Origin: Neomoorella thermoacetica
GTDB lineage: Bacteria > Bacillota > DSM-521 > Neomoorellales > Neomoorellaceae
Reading direction: 5' to 3'
Length of the DNA: 64,000 nt
NCBI RefSeq assembly: GCF_001875325.1
Contig: NZ_MDDC01000005.1
Span: forward strand, 62,001 to 126,000
Shown: positions 17,159 to 25,473 of the stretch, piece after piece
How the letters are laid out: each line of letters starts with the position of its first letter
How positions within the stretch are numbered: position 1 is the first letter of the stretch
Program-made: the position numbers and the translations under genes
The notes under the pieces: model-generated
Databases searched by the model: none
Told to the model about the DNA's origin: nothing
The model's input: the letters and a program-made list of their open reading frames with translations, nothing else

Positions 17159-18583
17159 GTGGATAACTTTCACCTGGCCCTGGTGACAGCTTCCAGGTAC
17201 AATATCCTCCCTCTCACCTCCACCTGCAACCTGGCCTGCCTTTTTTGCAGCCACCGCCAGAACCCCCCGGGAGTTGAAACCTGGCGCCTGCCGCCCCTCA
17301 AGGGTGAGGAAGTAGACAACCTCCTGGATTACCTGGACGGTGACCGGAAAATAGTAATCGGCGAGTCAGCCACCCGGCTGATTGAGGGGGAACCTCTGAC
17401 CCATCCCGATTTCCTGGCAATCATGCGTAAAATACGACGGCGTTTTCCCCGGGCAAGGCTGGAAATTACCACTAACGGCACCCTCTTAACCCCGAAACTG
17501 ATCAGAGAAATGGCTGATTTGCAGCCCCTGGAAATAAACCTCTCCCTCAACAGCGCCAGCCCGGAAGGACGCCGGCGGCTGATGGGAGATAAGAACCCCG
17601 GTGCTGCCCTCAAGGCTCCCATGGCTTTACAGCAGGCAGGGATTATCTACCAGGGCAGCCTGGTGGCCTGTCCCTGGCTGGTGGGCTGGGACGATTTTCG
17701 TGAAACTATCCTGTACCTGGCCCGCGCGGGGGCCAGGACCATCCGTGTTTTTTTACCCGGTTACACCCGGCTGGCGCCGCCGGAGCTGCGTTTTCCACCT
17801 GGCCTCCGCAGGCAAATAGAGGGGGAACTGGAACAACTCCGCTCTTTAACCGATGTCCCCCTGTTGCTGGAGCCCCCTTTTCTTGACAACCTGCTGCCGG
17901 AAGTAGAAGGGGTTATCCCCGGCACCCCGGCAGCCAGGGCCGGGTTGAAGCGGGGTGATCTGATCCTGGAAATAGACGGCCGAAAGCCCCGCAGCCGGGT
18001 AGAGGCTTACCGGCTCGCCGCCGTCCCCGGCCAGCGGCGCCTCCTGGTCGGCAGGAGCCATCGTAAAAATTACGGCTCCTCTGAACTAAAGTTAACCGGC
18101 GGGCAACCTGGGAAAAGCAACGGTAGCTGCTCAGAACCATCAGCCACCGGGGAGGGTATCCAGGGGGCATTCTTCGAGCTGGAGGTGGGCCGGGAGGGCA
18201 GCGGTTTGACCTTTGCCTGGGATTTCGACCCCGACCTGCTGCCGGAGGTAGAAAAGGCCTGCCGGCGCCACAGCGCCAGGAAGGTTTTAATCCTTACTTC
18301 CAGGCTGGGTGCGACAGTGGTAAAGGATGCCGTGGCCGGGCTTTCCCTTTACCTGGAGGTAGTCGCCACTCCCAGTCGTTTCTTCGGCGGGTCTATCGGC
18401 TGTGCCGGGCTGTTAACCCTGGCTGATTTCCAGGCCGCCTGGCAGGATTGGCAGGAGGCCAAAGGCCCTACTGATCTCATCATCCTCCCGTCCATAGCCT
18501 TCGACTACCAGGGGCGGGACCTGGCTGGCGAGCATTACCTGAACCTGGCGGCAAGTACCGGCGTTCCGGTAGAACTGGTATAA
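17159..18583 (+). CDS. Radical SAM protein with internal PDZ and DUF512-like C-terminus
   Basis: This 474-residue protein starts at GTG 17159 behind AAGGTGG. Residues 1 to about 250 form a radical SAM domain with CNLACLFC (C-x3-C-x2-C) near residue 21. Residues about 250-300 are PDZ-like (VIPGTPAARAGLKRGDLIL then EIDGRKPRS). The C-terminal ~110 residues contain SRFFGGSIGCAGLLTLADF, resembling the DUF512 motif NRFFG...VAGLL. DUF512 proteins usually carry an N-terminal PDZ and a degenerate radical SAM region, so this order is a rearranged relative. The substrate is unknown. It is divergent from the phosphate pair, so context gives no strong hint. Confidence 0.8.
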   Translation: MDNFHLALVTASRYNILPLTSTCNLACLFCSHRQNPPGVETWRLPPLKGEEVDNLLDYLDGDRKIVIGESATRLIEGEPLTHPDFLAIMRKIRRRFPRARLEITTNGTLLTPKLIREMADLQPLEINLSLNSASPEGRRRLMGDKNPGAALKAPMALQQAGIIYQGSLVACPWLVGWDDFRETILYLARAGARTIRVFLPGYTRLAPPELRFPPGLRRQIEGELEQLRSLTDVPLLLEPPFLDNLLPEVEGVIPGTPAARAGLKRGDLILEIDGRKPRSRVEAYRLAAVPGQRRLLVGRSHRKNYGSSELKLTGGQPGKSNGSCSEPSATGEGIQGAFFELEVGREGSGLTFAWDFDPDLLPEVEKACRRHSARKVLILTSRLGATVVKDAVAGLSLYLEVVATPSRFFGGSIGCAGLLTLADFQAAWQDWQEAKGPTDLIILPSIAFDYQGRDLAGEHYLNLAASTGVPVELV

Positions 18584-18658
18584 AAAATGCCCCCTGCCGG
18601 GGGCTGGTAAGGTGTTCTGGGAAATTGACGTCTCGTTCCCTGTTTCAGGGTCATAAAT

Positions 18659-18675
18659 CCCCGCTTTCATCGGGG
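18659..18675 (-). terminator. Short hairpin after the small membrane-protein gene
   Basis: On the minus strand CCCCG and CGGGG enclose a 7-base loop and are followed by ATTTAT, just downstream of the stop at 18688. It is a weak terminator at best. Confidence 0.35.
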
Positions 18676-18687
18676 TAAAGCAGAGGA

Positions 18688-18825
18688 TTAATTGTCACCA
18701 AAGAATAACAGGATCAGGATTAAAAACAGGATAAAGGCAATGTTACCAAACGGGAAGGTGAAGCCCAGGCTGCTCTCCTGGCCACCCTTTTTCGGGCCGA
18801 AAAAGCTACCGCCGTCCTCAACCAT
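18688..18825 (-). CDS. Small membrane protein, 45 residues, unknown function
   Basis: A short minus-strand gene begins at ATG 18825-18823, preceded by a strong GGAGGTGC ribosome-binding site seven bases upstream. The protein has a hydrophilic glycine-rich start (MVEDGGSFFGPKKGGQESS) and one strongly hydrophobic segment (NIAFILFLILILLFFGDN) at the very C-terminus. The pattern matches tiny sporulation- or stress-associated single-span proteins of Firmicutes (YjcZ-like in size and composition), but no family is claimed. It lies between the radical SAM gene and pfp and is convergent with the former. Confidence 0.7.
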   Translation of the reverse strand: MVEDGGSFFGPKKGGQESSLGFTFPFGNIAFILFLILILLFFGDN

Positions 18826-18965
18826 ATTTTAAGCACCTCCATAAGTTTTAATCTATAGTAGTTTATTCTCCAGGCCCCCCAGATGTCACTCCCAGTAGCC
18901 AGAAAGCCCGGGGCAAGTTATAATAAAGAAAACATAAAACGCGATCGGGAGAGGGGTAAAAAACA

Positions 18966-20195
18966 TTGCTAACAGGGAACTGTGTTGTGGCCCAGTCTGG
19001 CGGACCGACGGCGGTCATTAACAATAGCCTGGGAGGTGTTATTGAAGCCGCCCTGGGCAGTGAAGCTATAAAGGAGGTTTATGGCGCCCGCCACGGCGTC
19101 CTGGGTATCCTGCGGGAAGATTTCTGCGACCTGCGCCGGGAAGACCCTGCCAGCATCCAGGGCCTGCGCTACACGCCCGGAGCAGCCCTTGGGTCCTGCC
19201 GCTACCAGTTAAAAAAGCAGGAGGATTATGACCGGCTCCTGGATATCTTCCGTCGCTACAATATCCGCTATTTTTTTTACATCGGCGGCAATGACTCCAT
19301 GGATACGGCCGCAAAGGTCAACCGGCTGGCCCTGGAGGAAGGGTATGACCTGCGGGTCATCGGCATCCCCAAAACAATCGATAATGACCTGCCCCTGACG
19401 GATCACTGCCCCGGTTACGGCAGCGCCGCCAAATACCTGGCCACCAGCGTCCTGGAAATGGGGCTTGATCTGAAATGCATCGTGACCTCCACCAAGGTGG
19501 CCATTGTGGAAACCATGGGCCGCAATACCGGCTGGCTGGCGGCGGCTACGGCCCTGGCCCGGCGCCGGCCAGGTGACGCCCCCCATTATATCTACCTGCC
19601 GGAGGTGGCCTTTGATATGGCCGCCTTCCTGGCGGATGTGGAAAGGGCCTACCGGCAATACGGTACCGCCCTGGTGGTTGTATCGGAAGGCCTGGTAGAT
19701 AAAGACGGTAATTATGTATTTAACGATGCCGCCACCGTAGATGTTTTCGGCCACCAGCGGCTGGGGGGATTGGGCCAGTTTCTGTTAAATAAAATCGAGG
19801 CGGAGTTAAACCTGAAGGGCCGGGTAATCCTCCCGGCAACCAGCCAGCGCAGCGCCATGCACCTGGCCTCCCGGACGGATGCTGAAGAAGCCTGGGACGT
19901 GGGCCGGGTAGCTGTAAAAGCGGCCGTGAAAGGGGCCAGCGGCCAGATGGTGGCCATAAGGCGCCTGGGAGATGATCCCTATCAAGCGGCTTATGAACTG
20001 GTGGATCTAGACCAGGTGGCCAACAAAGAGAAAAAACTCCCCCGGGCCTGGATCAACGACCAGGGGAACGATGTGACTGACCTTTTTATTAACTACGCCC
20101 GCCCCCTGATCCAGGGGGAAGTAAACATTCCTTTCCCCAACGGCCTCCCCGCTTATGTGAACCTGGCCTATCACCCGGTTAAAGTTCCGGGCTAG
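18966..20195 (+). CDS. pfp: Pyrophosphate-dependent 6-phosphofructokinase
   Basis: This 409-residue phosphofructokinase has a TTG start after GAGAGGGG. The active-site text is IGGNDSMDTA, where ATP-dependent enzymes have GGDGS, and GIPKTIDND, where ATP enzymes have GTIDND. The Asp in GGND and the Lys in PKTIDND are the known signatures of PPi use, so the enzyme interconverts fructose-6-phosphate and fructose-1,6-bisphosphate with PPi, reversibly. That suits an acetogen growing under energy limitation. It is flanked by unrelated genes and is probably monocistronic. Confidence 0.93.
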   Translation: MLTGNCVVAQSGGPTAVINNSLGGVIEAALGSEAIKEVYGARHGVLGILREDFCDLRREDPASIQGLRYTPGAALGSCRYQLKKQEDYDRLLDIFRRYNIRYFFYIGGNDSMDTAAKVNRLALEEGYDLRVIGIPKTIDNDLPLTDHCPGYGSAAKYLATSVLEMGLDLKCIVTSTKVAIVETMGRNTGWLAAATALARRRPGDAPHYIYLPEVAFDMAAFLADVERAYRQYGTALVVVSEGLVDKDGNYVFNDAATVDVFGHQRLGGLGQFLLNKIEAELNLKGRVILPATSQRSAMHLASRTDAEEAWDVGRVAVKAAVKGASGQMVAIRRLGDDPYQAAYELVDLDQVANKEKKLPRAWINDQGNDVTDLFINYARPLIQGEVNIPFPNGLPAYVNLAYHPVKVPG

Positions 20196-20208
20196 AAACG
20201 GCCTTACA

Positions 20209-20240
20209 TCCCCCGGACAAGGTTTGCCCTTTCCGGGGGA
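20209..20240 (+). repeat. Inverted repeat between pfp and queT
   Basis: TCCCCCGGA (20209-20217) is complementary to TCCGGGGGA (20232-20240). No U-tract follows, so it is not a clear terminator. A smaller hairpin (CCCGG 20365-20369 with CCGGG 20376-20380) lies closer to queT. Confidence 0.5.
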
Positions 20241-20435
20241 AAACTACAGGTAGCCGGCAGGCCCTGGAGAATGGCTGGCAGGATAAGGGGCGACGGGCGG
20301 CCGGAGGAAGCCCGAAACGCCCGTGGAAGCAACATTCCCGGCCTGGTCTGGAGGGGCAAAACTACCCGGACAAAACCGGGGAGCAAAAGAGCGGGGCCAT
20401 TTCTAAAAATATCCTTCCATGGAGGTTGGTAATTC

Positions 20436-20888
20436 GTGCTAACCGCTAAAATCGCCCGGGGAGCCGTTATCGCCGCCCTCTATGCGGTGGTAACGATTAT
20501 CCTCAAACCGATTAGCTTCGGCTATCTTCAAGTGAGAGTGGCAGAAGCCCTTACCCTATTACCCATCCTCTACCCGGAAGCCGTTCCGGGGCTCTTTGTC
20601 GGGTGCCTGATAAGTAACTTTTACGGCGGCCTGGGACCCATTGATATCATCCTGGGCAGTCTCACCACCCTGGCAGCCGCCTGGTTGACCTATGTCTGGC
20701 GGCGGAGCTGGGTTGCTTACCTGCCGCCTATTCTCCTGAACGGCGTCATTGTAGGTGCTTACCTGGCGTACTTATTGCACGTCCATATCCTCCTGGCTAT
20801 GGTAAGTGTAGCCGCGGGCGAAGCCATCGCCGTCCTGGCCCTGGGAATACCCCTGCTAAAACAGATGAAAAAGATGAATGTCGGGTAA
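20436..20888 (+). CDS. QueT-family transporter (queuosine precursor or related)
   Basis: This 150-residue integral membrane protein is of the QueT/DUF988 family, with a GTG start behind TGGAGG. Family hallmarks are the N-terminal ARGAVIAALYAVVTIILKP, YLQVRVAEALTLLPILYPEAVPGL and CLISNFYGG with about five hydrophobic segments. QueT proteins are substrate-specificity components thought to import queuosine precursors with an ECF module; no ECF module genes adjoin here. The 240-base leader has hairpins, but I could not match it to a preQ1 riboswitch. The substrate is inferred from the family only. Confidence 0.85.
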   Translation: MLTAKIARGAVIAALYAVVTIILKPISFGYLQVRVAEALTLLPILYPEAVPGLFVGCLISNFYGGLGPIDIILGSLTTLAAAWLTYVWRRSWVAYLPPILLNGVIVGAYLAYLLHVHILLAMVSVAAGEAIAVLALGIPLLKQMKKMNVG

Positions 20889-20916
20889 TAGAAAGTAAAA
20901 TATTTACTATGGCTAA

Positions 20917-20945
20917 GCAGGAATCTGCAACTCAATAGCGAATAT
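20917..20945 (+). promoter_or_regulatory. Sigma-H-type promoter before purine riboswitch 1
   Basis: AGGAATC (20919-20925), an 11-base spacer and AGCGAAT (20937-20943) match the sigma-H consensus RNAGGAWWW - 11-12 - RNNGAAT. The element lies 33 bases before the riboswitch aptamer. The same arrangement occurs at 28365. Confidence 0.6.
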
Positions 20946-20977
20946 ACATAATAAAAGATAATTACAACAGCTGCGCA

Positions 20978-21046
20978 CTTCATATATTCCCGGTAATACG
21001 GTCCTGGAGTTTTTAACAGGCAACCGTAAATTGCCCGGCCATGAAG
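20978..21046 (+). promoter_or_regulatory. Purine (guanine-class) riboswitch aptamer 1
   Basis: P1 is CTTCAT/ATGAAG. P2 (CCCGG with CCTGG) has one mismatch, and its loop contains ACGG, which can kiss loop L3 CCGTAAA. P3 is GGCAA/TTGCC. The base equivalent to position 74 is C, as in guanine/hypoxanthine/xanthine binders. J2/3 reads GTTTTTAACA where the standard is GTTTCTACC, so two core bases differ. It controls the purine permease at 21197. A terminator overlaps its 3' half. Confidence 0.9.
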
Positions 21047-21075
21047 GTTTTTCTTCGTCGTCGGGTTTATATTTT
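21034..21075 (+). terminator. Riboswitch-coupled terminator (aptamer-exclusive)
   Basis: Thirteen bases (21034-21046), which include the P1 3' strand of the aptamer, pair with 21053-21065 with one mismatch and two G-U pairs. The tail is TTTATATTTT. Terminator and ligand-bound aptamer cannot form together, which predicts that ligand turns expression on. Confidence 0.7.
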
Positions 21076-21196
21076 GGTTCTGCCGGGATTCTCCATTTTT
21101 AATCAGACTACCGGCCGGGGAGTATAAAGGGGTAGGAAGGAGGAAAGCTTTTTTCAAAGCCTGCTACCCGGTTGGCATTAAAAAAGCGGGGTGATA

Positions 21197-22525
21197 ATGA
21201 TGCCTGGACAACAACAAGAGGCTGGCTTCCTGGATAGAACCTTTAAGTTGAGGGCCAACGGTACTGATGCCCGCACTGAGGTACTGGCTGGCATTACTAC
21301 CTTTATGACCATGGCCTACATTATCTTTGTAAATCCTACCATTCTCAGTAGCACCGGCATGGATTTCGGCGCGGTAATGGTGGCTACCATCCTTTCATCG
21401 GCCATTGCTACCCTGATTATGAGTTTTAGTGCCAACTACCCAATTGCCATTGCTCCCGGTATGGGTCTCAACGCCTTTTTTGCCTTTACCATTGTAAAGC
21501 AGATGCATTACCCCTGGGAAGTAGCCCTGGCAGCAGTATTTATGAGCGGTGTTATCTTTATCATCTTGACCCTTACTAAAGCACGGGAGTCTATCGTCAA
21601 CTCTATCCCCCTGTCCCTCAAGCTGGCGATCAGTGCCGGTATCGGCCTTTTTATCGCCCTGATCGGCCTGCAAAATGCCGGCCTGGTAGTGTCCAATCCC
21701 GATACCCTGGTTCAACTGGGCGACTTGAGTAAGCCTCCTGTCCTGCTGGCGGCCATCGGGCTGGTAATTACTGCCCTCCTGGTGGCCCTGCGGGTCCGGG
21801 GCGCCCTGCTCCTGAGCATCGTTATCATCACTATTATCGGTATCCCCATGGGCGTCACCAAAATTGACAGTTTTAAGCTTCTGAGCCTGCCGCCCAGCCT
21901 GGCGCCGACCCTCGGGGCCTTTACCCGGGGCCTGCCGGGCCTATGGGCCACCGGTCTCATTCCCATCATTTTTACCTTTACCTTCGTTGACCTCTTCGAT
22001 ACCATCGGTACCTTGATCGGCGTCAGTAGTAAAGCCAACTTACTGGATGAAAACGGCAACCTGCCCAGGGCCGGCAAAGCCCTGATCTCCGATGCTGTAG
22101 GTACCACCCTCGGTGCCATCCTGGGAACCAGTACCCTGACGGCCTATATTGAGAGTGCTGCCGGGGTAGCCGAAGGCGGGCGTACCGGATTAACCAGCCT
22201 GGTAGTCGCTATTTTATTCCTGGCTTGTTTGTTTATCTCGCCCCTGGTCGGCCTCGTACCGGCGGTAGCTACCGCGCCGATCCTGATCATCGTCGGTATC
22301 TTTATGATGGAACCGATCATGAAAATCGATTTTAGCAATTTCCTGGAGGCGGCCCCGGCCTTTTTAACCATCGCTATGATGCCCTTTACCTATAATATTG
22401 CCGAGGGTATCGTCTGGGGCGTCCTGGCCTACGTCTTCCTGCACCTGGTTACCGGCAATACGAAAAAAATCAGTATTACCATGTGGATCCTGGCCGTTCT
22501 CTTTATTATCCGTTTCTTTGCTTAG
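21197..22525 (+). CDS. NCS2-family purine permease (guanine/hypoxanthine type)
   Basis: This 442-residue membrane protein of the AzgA/PbuG branch of the NCS2 family imports guanine, hypoxanthine or adenine by proton symport. It shows the motifs DARTEVLAGITTFMTMAYIIFVNP near residue 25, APGMGLNAFFAFTIV near 90, FVDLFDTIGTLIGVS near 265 and an SAAGVAEGGRTGL segment near 320, with about 12 to 13 hydrophobic spans. GTG 21191 and ATGs at 21197 and 21200 are all in frame; GCGGGGTG fits the ATG pair best. It is preceded by a guanine-class riboswitch and a sigma-H-type promoter, and followed by a strong terminator, so it is monocistronic. Confidence 0.93.
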   Translation: MMPGQQQEAGFLDRTFKLRANGTDARTEVLAGITTFMTMAYIIFVNPTILSSTGMDFGAVMVATILSSAIATLIMSFSANYPIAIAPGMGLNAFFAFTIVKQMHYPWEVALAAVFMSGVIFIILTLTKARESIVNSIPLSLKLAISAGIGLFIALIGLQNAGLVVSNPDTLVQLGDLSKPPVLLAAIGLVITALLVALRVRGALLLSIVIITIIGIPMGVTKIDSFKLLSLPPSLAPTLGAFTRGLPGLWATGLIPIIFTFTFVDLFDTIGTLIGVSSKANLLDENGNLPRAGKALISDAVGTTLGAILGTSTLTAYIESAAGVAEGGRTGLTSLVVAILFLACLFISPLVGLVPAVATAPILIIVGIFMMEPIMKIDFSNFLEAAPAFLTIAMMPFTYNIAEGIVWGVLAYVFLHLVTGNTKKISITMWILAVLFIIRFFA

Positions 22526-22556
22526 TCAGCCAGAGCAGATCCCCCTGCTCTTGGGT

Positions 22557-22580
22557 CCGGCCCTCCGGGGCCGGGTTTTT
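22557..22580 (+). terminator. Terminator after the purine permease
   Basis: CCGGCCC and GGGGCCGG form a GC-rich stem (22557-22574), followed by GTTTTTT. Confidence 0.88.
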
Positions 22581-22708
22581 TATTGATTACGCCGGGGGAC
22601 GGATGGGGGCAGGAATAAGGAGGATAAGAACGAATATGATAGCAAGAGGGTGAGGAAAATCTGGCACATAAAGCAAGGCATGCCTAAAAGCAGAGGGGGA
22701 TAATAGCA

Positions 22709-23950
22709 ATGAGTGCCAGGGCCGGCATTATCTGGTCCACCCTGTTAATCCTGGCAACCATCTTGAGCCTGGTCTACATCTTCTTTACCCTCTTACCGGG
22801 GCAGATACCGGCCGCAGCCTGGCAGTATTTCACCCCGGCCGAAGTGGAAAGGGGGCGGCGTTACCAGCAGATCATGGGCCTGGTGGCCATCCTGGCTTTC
22901 CTGGCCAAAACGGCCTTCCTGGTCTGGCTGGTCTACAGCACCCGCTCCGGTGCCTGGTCCGAAAGGGTCCTGCGCCTGACAGGCGGGCGCTATTATCCGG
23001 CCCTGCTGGTGTACTTCTGCCTGATCTGGTTGTTACTAAAAGCCATTGGCCTGCCTTTTAACTTTTACGGCAGCTTCTTCGTCCAGCACCAGTGGGGCCT
23101 GGCCACCCAGAGCCTGGCCTCCTGGTGGAGCGATTACTTCAAGGGTTCCTTCCTGGACCTGGTCCTCTCCGGGGTCGGCGTGCTTCTCCTTTTCTGGGCT
23201 ACCGGTCGCTGGCCCCGCACCTGGTGGGTGGCCGCCGGCCTCTTCCTGTCAGCCTGGCTCTTTATTTCCACCTTCCTCTGGCCCTTGATCATCGCCCCCA
23301 TTTTTAACCGCTTCCAGCCGGTTACCGCGGGGCCGATAAAGACCATGGTCACCCGCCTGGCCAGCCGGGCCGGCCTGAAAATAGACCAGATCCTGATCAT
23401 GGACGCCAGTCGCCGGACTACAACGGCCAACGCTTATTTTACCGGCCTGGGGGCCACCAAACGCATCGTCCTCTATGACACCCTGGTGGATAACTATCCC
23501 GCCGATGAAGTCGAAGCCGTAATCGCCCATGAGATGGCCCACTGGCAACGGGGCCATATAATCAGGGGATCCATGTGGGGCATCCTGGCCAATTTCTTCC
23601 TTCCGGGTCTACTGTACGCCGTCTTGCGGGTGACATTTACCTATGAAATCGCCCGGCCGGGACCATATCCACCCCAAATCCTGGTAGTCATGCTTCTCTT
23701 CCTGCAACTGGTTTCCTTCCTGGGCCAACCCATCCAGAATGCTATTTCTCGCCGCTATGAAACCGAAGCCGACCAGGTAGCCCTGGAACTTACCGGCAAC
23801 CCCGGGGCCATGATCCGTCTCCAGGTGGATCTGGCCCGGAAAAATCTGGCCGACGTGGCCCCCCCGGCCTTTATCGAATGGCTGACCTATTCCCACCCCG
23901 CCACCCTGGAGAGAATCCGGGCGGCGGAGGCTTACCCCCGCGGGCAATAA
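22709..23950 (+). CDS. M48-family membrane zinc metallopeptidase (Ste24/CAAX protease-like)
   Basis: This 413-residue membrane protease starts at ATG 22709. It has several N-terminal transmembrane segments, then the zinc motif HEMAH (AVIAHEMAHWQRGH, near residue 275) and the third-ligand region RYETEADQVALEL near 350. That order is the Ste24/HtpX M48 layout, with the conserved NAYFTGLGATKRIVLYDTL just before the active site. It probably degrades or processes membrane proteins. The 3' end overlaps by 19 bases the end of the convergent small gene downstream of dinB. Confidence 0.93.
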   Translation: MSARAGIIWSTLLILATILSLVYIFFTLLPGQIPAAAWQYFTPAEVERGRRYQQIMGLVAILAFLAKTAFLVWLVYSTRSGAWSERVLRLTGGRYYPALLVYFCLIWLLLKAIGLPFNFYGSFFVQHQWGLATQSLASWWSDYFKGSFLDLVLSGVGVLLLFWATGRWPRTWWVAAGLFLSAWLFISTFLWPLIIAPIFNRFQPVTAGPIKTMVTRLASRAGLKIDQILIMDASRRTTTANAYFTGLGATKRIVLYDTLVDNYPADEVEAVIAHEMAHWQRGHIIRGSMWGILANFFLPGLLYAVLRVTFTYEIARPGPYPPQILVVMLLFLQLVSFLGQPIQNAISRRYETEADQVALELTGNPGAMIRLQVDLARKNLADVAPPAFIEWLTYSHPATLERIRAAEAYPRGQ

Positions 23951-24228
23951 AAACCGCAGGCCTGGCCTTCCGGACGCACCTTATTTACCGCCTTAACGAG
24001 GGCCTCTTTGCCGGCCAGCCAGATAAAATCCCCGGCCCGGAGGTGGGCCGGTATCCGGCGGGCACCGGTCAGGTAGATGTCCAGGTCCGCCAGGCAGGCC
24101 GGCCTCGTTTCTTGCCGGCCAAGGATGGGGACATAGAAGCGACAGCCCTGGCAGGTGGCCGCCGCCCGGTCTTTAAGCCCCGGCAACATCAGCCGGTGGC
24201 CCTCATATAAAGCATTAGCCCCCCCCAT
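23932..24228 (-). CDS. Small conserved-looking protein coupled to dinB, unknown function
   Basis: This 98-residue minus-strand ORF has an ATG overlapping the last codons of the dinB-type polymerase gene by 14 bases, so it would be translated by coupling. It contains a CQGCRFYVPILGR segment, further cysteines (PACLADLDIYLTG and QACGFYCPRG) and no signal or membrane span. The cysteine spacing could bind metal. It fills the space between dinB and the convergent protease gene without waste, which supports a real gene. An alternative start at the internal MLPGLKD is possible. No function is claimed. Confidence 0.55.
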   Translation of the reverse strand: MGGANALYEGHRLMLPGLKDRAAATCQGCRFYVPILGRQETRPACLADLDIYLTGARRIPAHLRAGDFIWLAGKEALVKAVNKVRPEGQACGFYCPRG

Positions 24229-25417
24229 AGAGCACCCCCGCCCCGGTTAAGGATACTGCCCGGTGAATAATCCTTTCACCGTAGCGGTTTTTTAACTGGT
24301 CGCAGGCCCGATCAAGGCGGGCCTGCCTTTCCACCCGGCCGAAAAGATCTTCCTGGCGCACCGTCGCCGGCACCAGGCCGGCCAGGCTGACCCCGACCAG
24401 CCGCACGGCTCGCCATTCCGGCCAGTGGCGGTGCAGGAGATGCCGGGCCGCGGCGTAAATATCCCCTGCAGTGTCGGTATAATGGGGCAGGGTACGGGAG
24501 CGCCCCAGCCAGTTAAACTCCTGATCCTTAAGGCTTATAACCACCGTCCGGCCCAGATAGCCTCCCAGGCGCACCCGCCGGGCCACCAGTTCAGCCAGTT
24601 CCAGCAGGACCACCTCGATTTCCCCATAGCCCCGGTAGTCCCGGGGCAGGGTGATCTGATGGCCGATGGATTTAACTGTGTCCAGGGAATGGGGGTCTAC
24701 GGGACTGTAGTCGATGCCGCGGGCACACTGGTGGAGAATCCGGCCCACGACCCCAAAACGCTTAATGAGCACCCCCACGGGGAAACCGGCCAGGTCCCCG
24801 ATGGTATGGATACCGAGTTTGGCCAGGTGGGCCTCCATGCGGGGGCCGATGCCGAAGAGTTCCCTGACGGGGAGGGGCCACATCTTTGCGGGAACATCGG
24901 CGTAATCCAGGACGGTCAGGCCATCAGGCTTCTGCATTTCAGCGGCCATCTTGGCCAGGAGCTTAGAAGGCCCCAGGCCGACGCTGGTGGTAATCCCCAC
25001 TTCCTCCCTGATCCTTTGCTTTAGCCGCCTGGCTACGGCCAGGGGCGAGCCGTGGAGATCCCGGCAGCCGCGGACATCCAGCCAGGCTTCGTCTATAGAG
25101 AAGGGCTCTACCAGGGGAGTAAAGTCCCGCATAATGCGTAAGATCCGGGTAGAAAACTCGATGTACAGGTCGTGACGGGGAGGGATAAAGACCCCGTGGG
25201 GGCAAAGGCCCCTGGCTTCCCGGACCGTCATGCCGGTCTTGATGCCGTAACCCAGCTTGGCCTCATAGCTGGCTGCCAGGACAATACCGTGACGGGTAGT
25301 TTCCCGGCCGGCGACGATAACCGGGCGCCCGCGTAAACCCGGGTCCAGGGCCTGATGTACGGAGGCAAAGAAACTGTTGGCATCGCACAGGAGAATGGGA
25401 CAATCCCTCGACACCAT
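24215..25417 (-). CDS. dinB: Y-family DNA polymerase (DinB/UvrX-like, DNA polymerase IV)
   Basis: This error-prone translesion polymerase is about 400 residues long. Motifs are LCDANSFFASV (metal-binding Asp and the Phe-Phe steric-gate region), SYEAKLGYGIKTGM, EPFSIDEAWLDV with the catalytic Asp-Glu pair near residue 105, SVGLGPSKLLAKMAA, and the helix-hairpin-helix segment LFGIGPRMEAHLAKLGI. DAN rather than DMDAFF resembles the UvrX/YqjW branch. The frame is open to 25432, but the promoter and LexA box overlap that point, so ATG 25417 or GTG 25414 behind GGGGTGAGG is the likely start. SOS control is visible upstream. Confidence 0.93.
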   Translation of the reverse strand: MVSRDCPILLCDANSFFASVHQALDPGLRGRPVIVAGRETTRHGIVLAASYEAKLGYGIKTGMTVREARGLCPHGVFIPPRHDLYIEFSTRILRIMRDFTPLVEPFSIDEAWLDVRGCRDLHGSPLAVARRLKQRIREEVGITTSVGLGPSKLLAKMAAEMQKPDGLTVLDYADVPAKMWPLPVRELFGIGPRMEAHLAKLGIHTIGDLAGFPVGVLIKRFGVVGRILHQCARGIDYSPVDPHSLDTVKSIGHQITLPRDYRGYGEIEVVLLELAELVARRVRLGGYLGRTVVISLKDQEFNWLGRSRTLPHYTDTAGDIYAAARHLLHRHWPEWRAVRLVGVSLAGLVPATVRQEDLFGRVERQARLDRACDQLKNRYGERIIHRAVSLTGAGVLYGGG

Positions 25418-25425
25418 CCTCACCC

Positions 25426-25473
25426 CGAACAAATGTTTGTTTATATTATACCCTCGCCAAGCACTCTGAACAA
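25426..25473 (-). promoter_or_regulatory. LexA-controlled promoter of dinB
   Basis: On the minus strand TTGTTC (25473-25468), 17 bases and TATAAT (25450-25445) form a promoter. Just downstream, CGAACAAATGTTTG (25426-25439 on the plus strand) matches the Gram-positive LexA box CGAACNNNNGTTCG with one change. A second related palindrome, CAAACAAATGTTTA, lies at 25482-25495, 56 bases away. Confidence 0.82.

Noticed and set aside
20241-20435. Possible preQ1 riboswitch before the QueT-like gene
   Set aside because: The transporter family suggests one, but I could not place the P1 stem and A-rich tail of the preQ1-I consensus, nor the type II layout.
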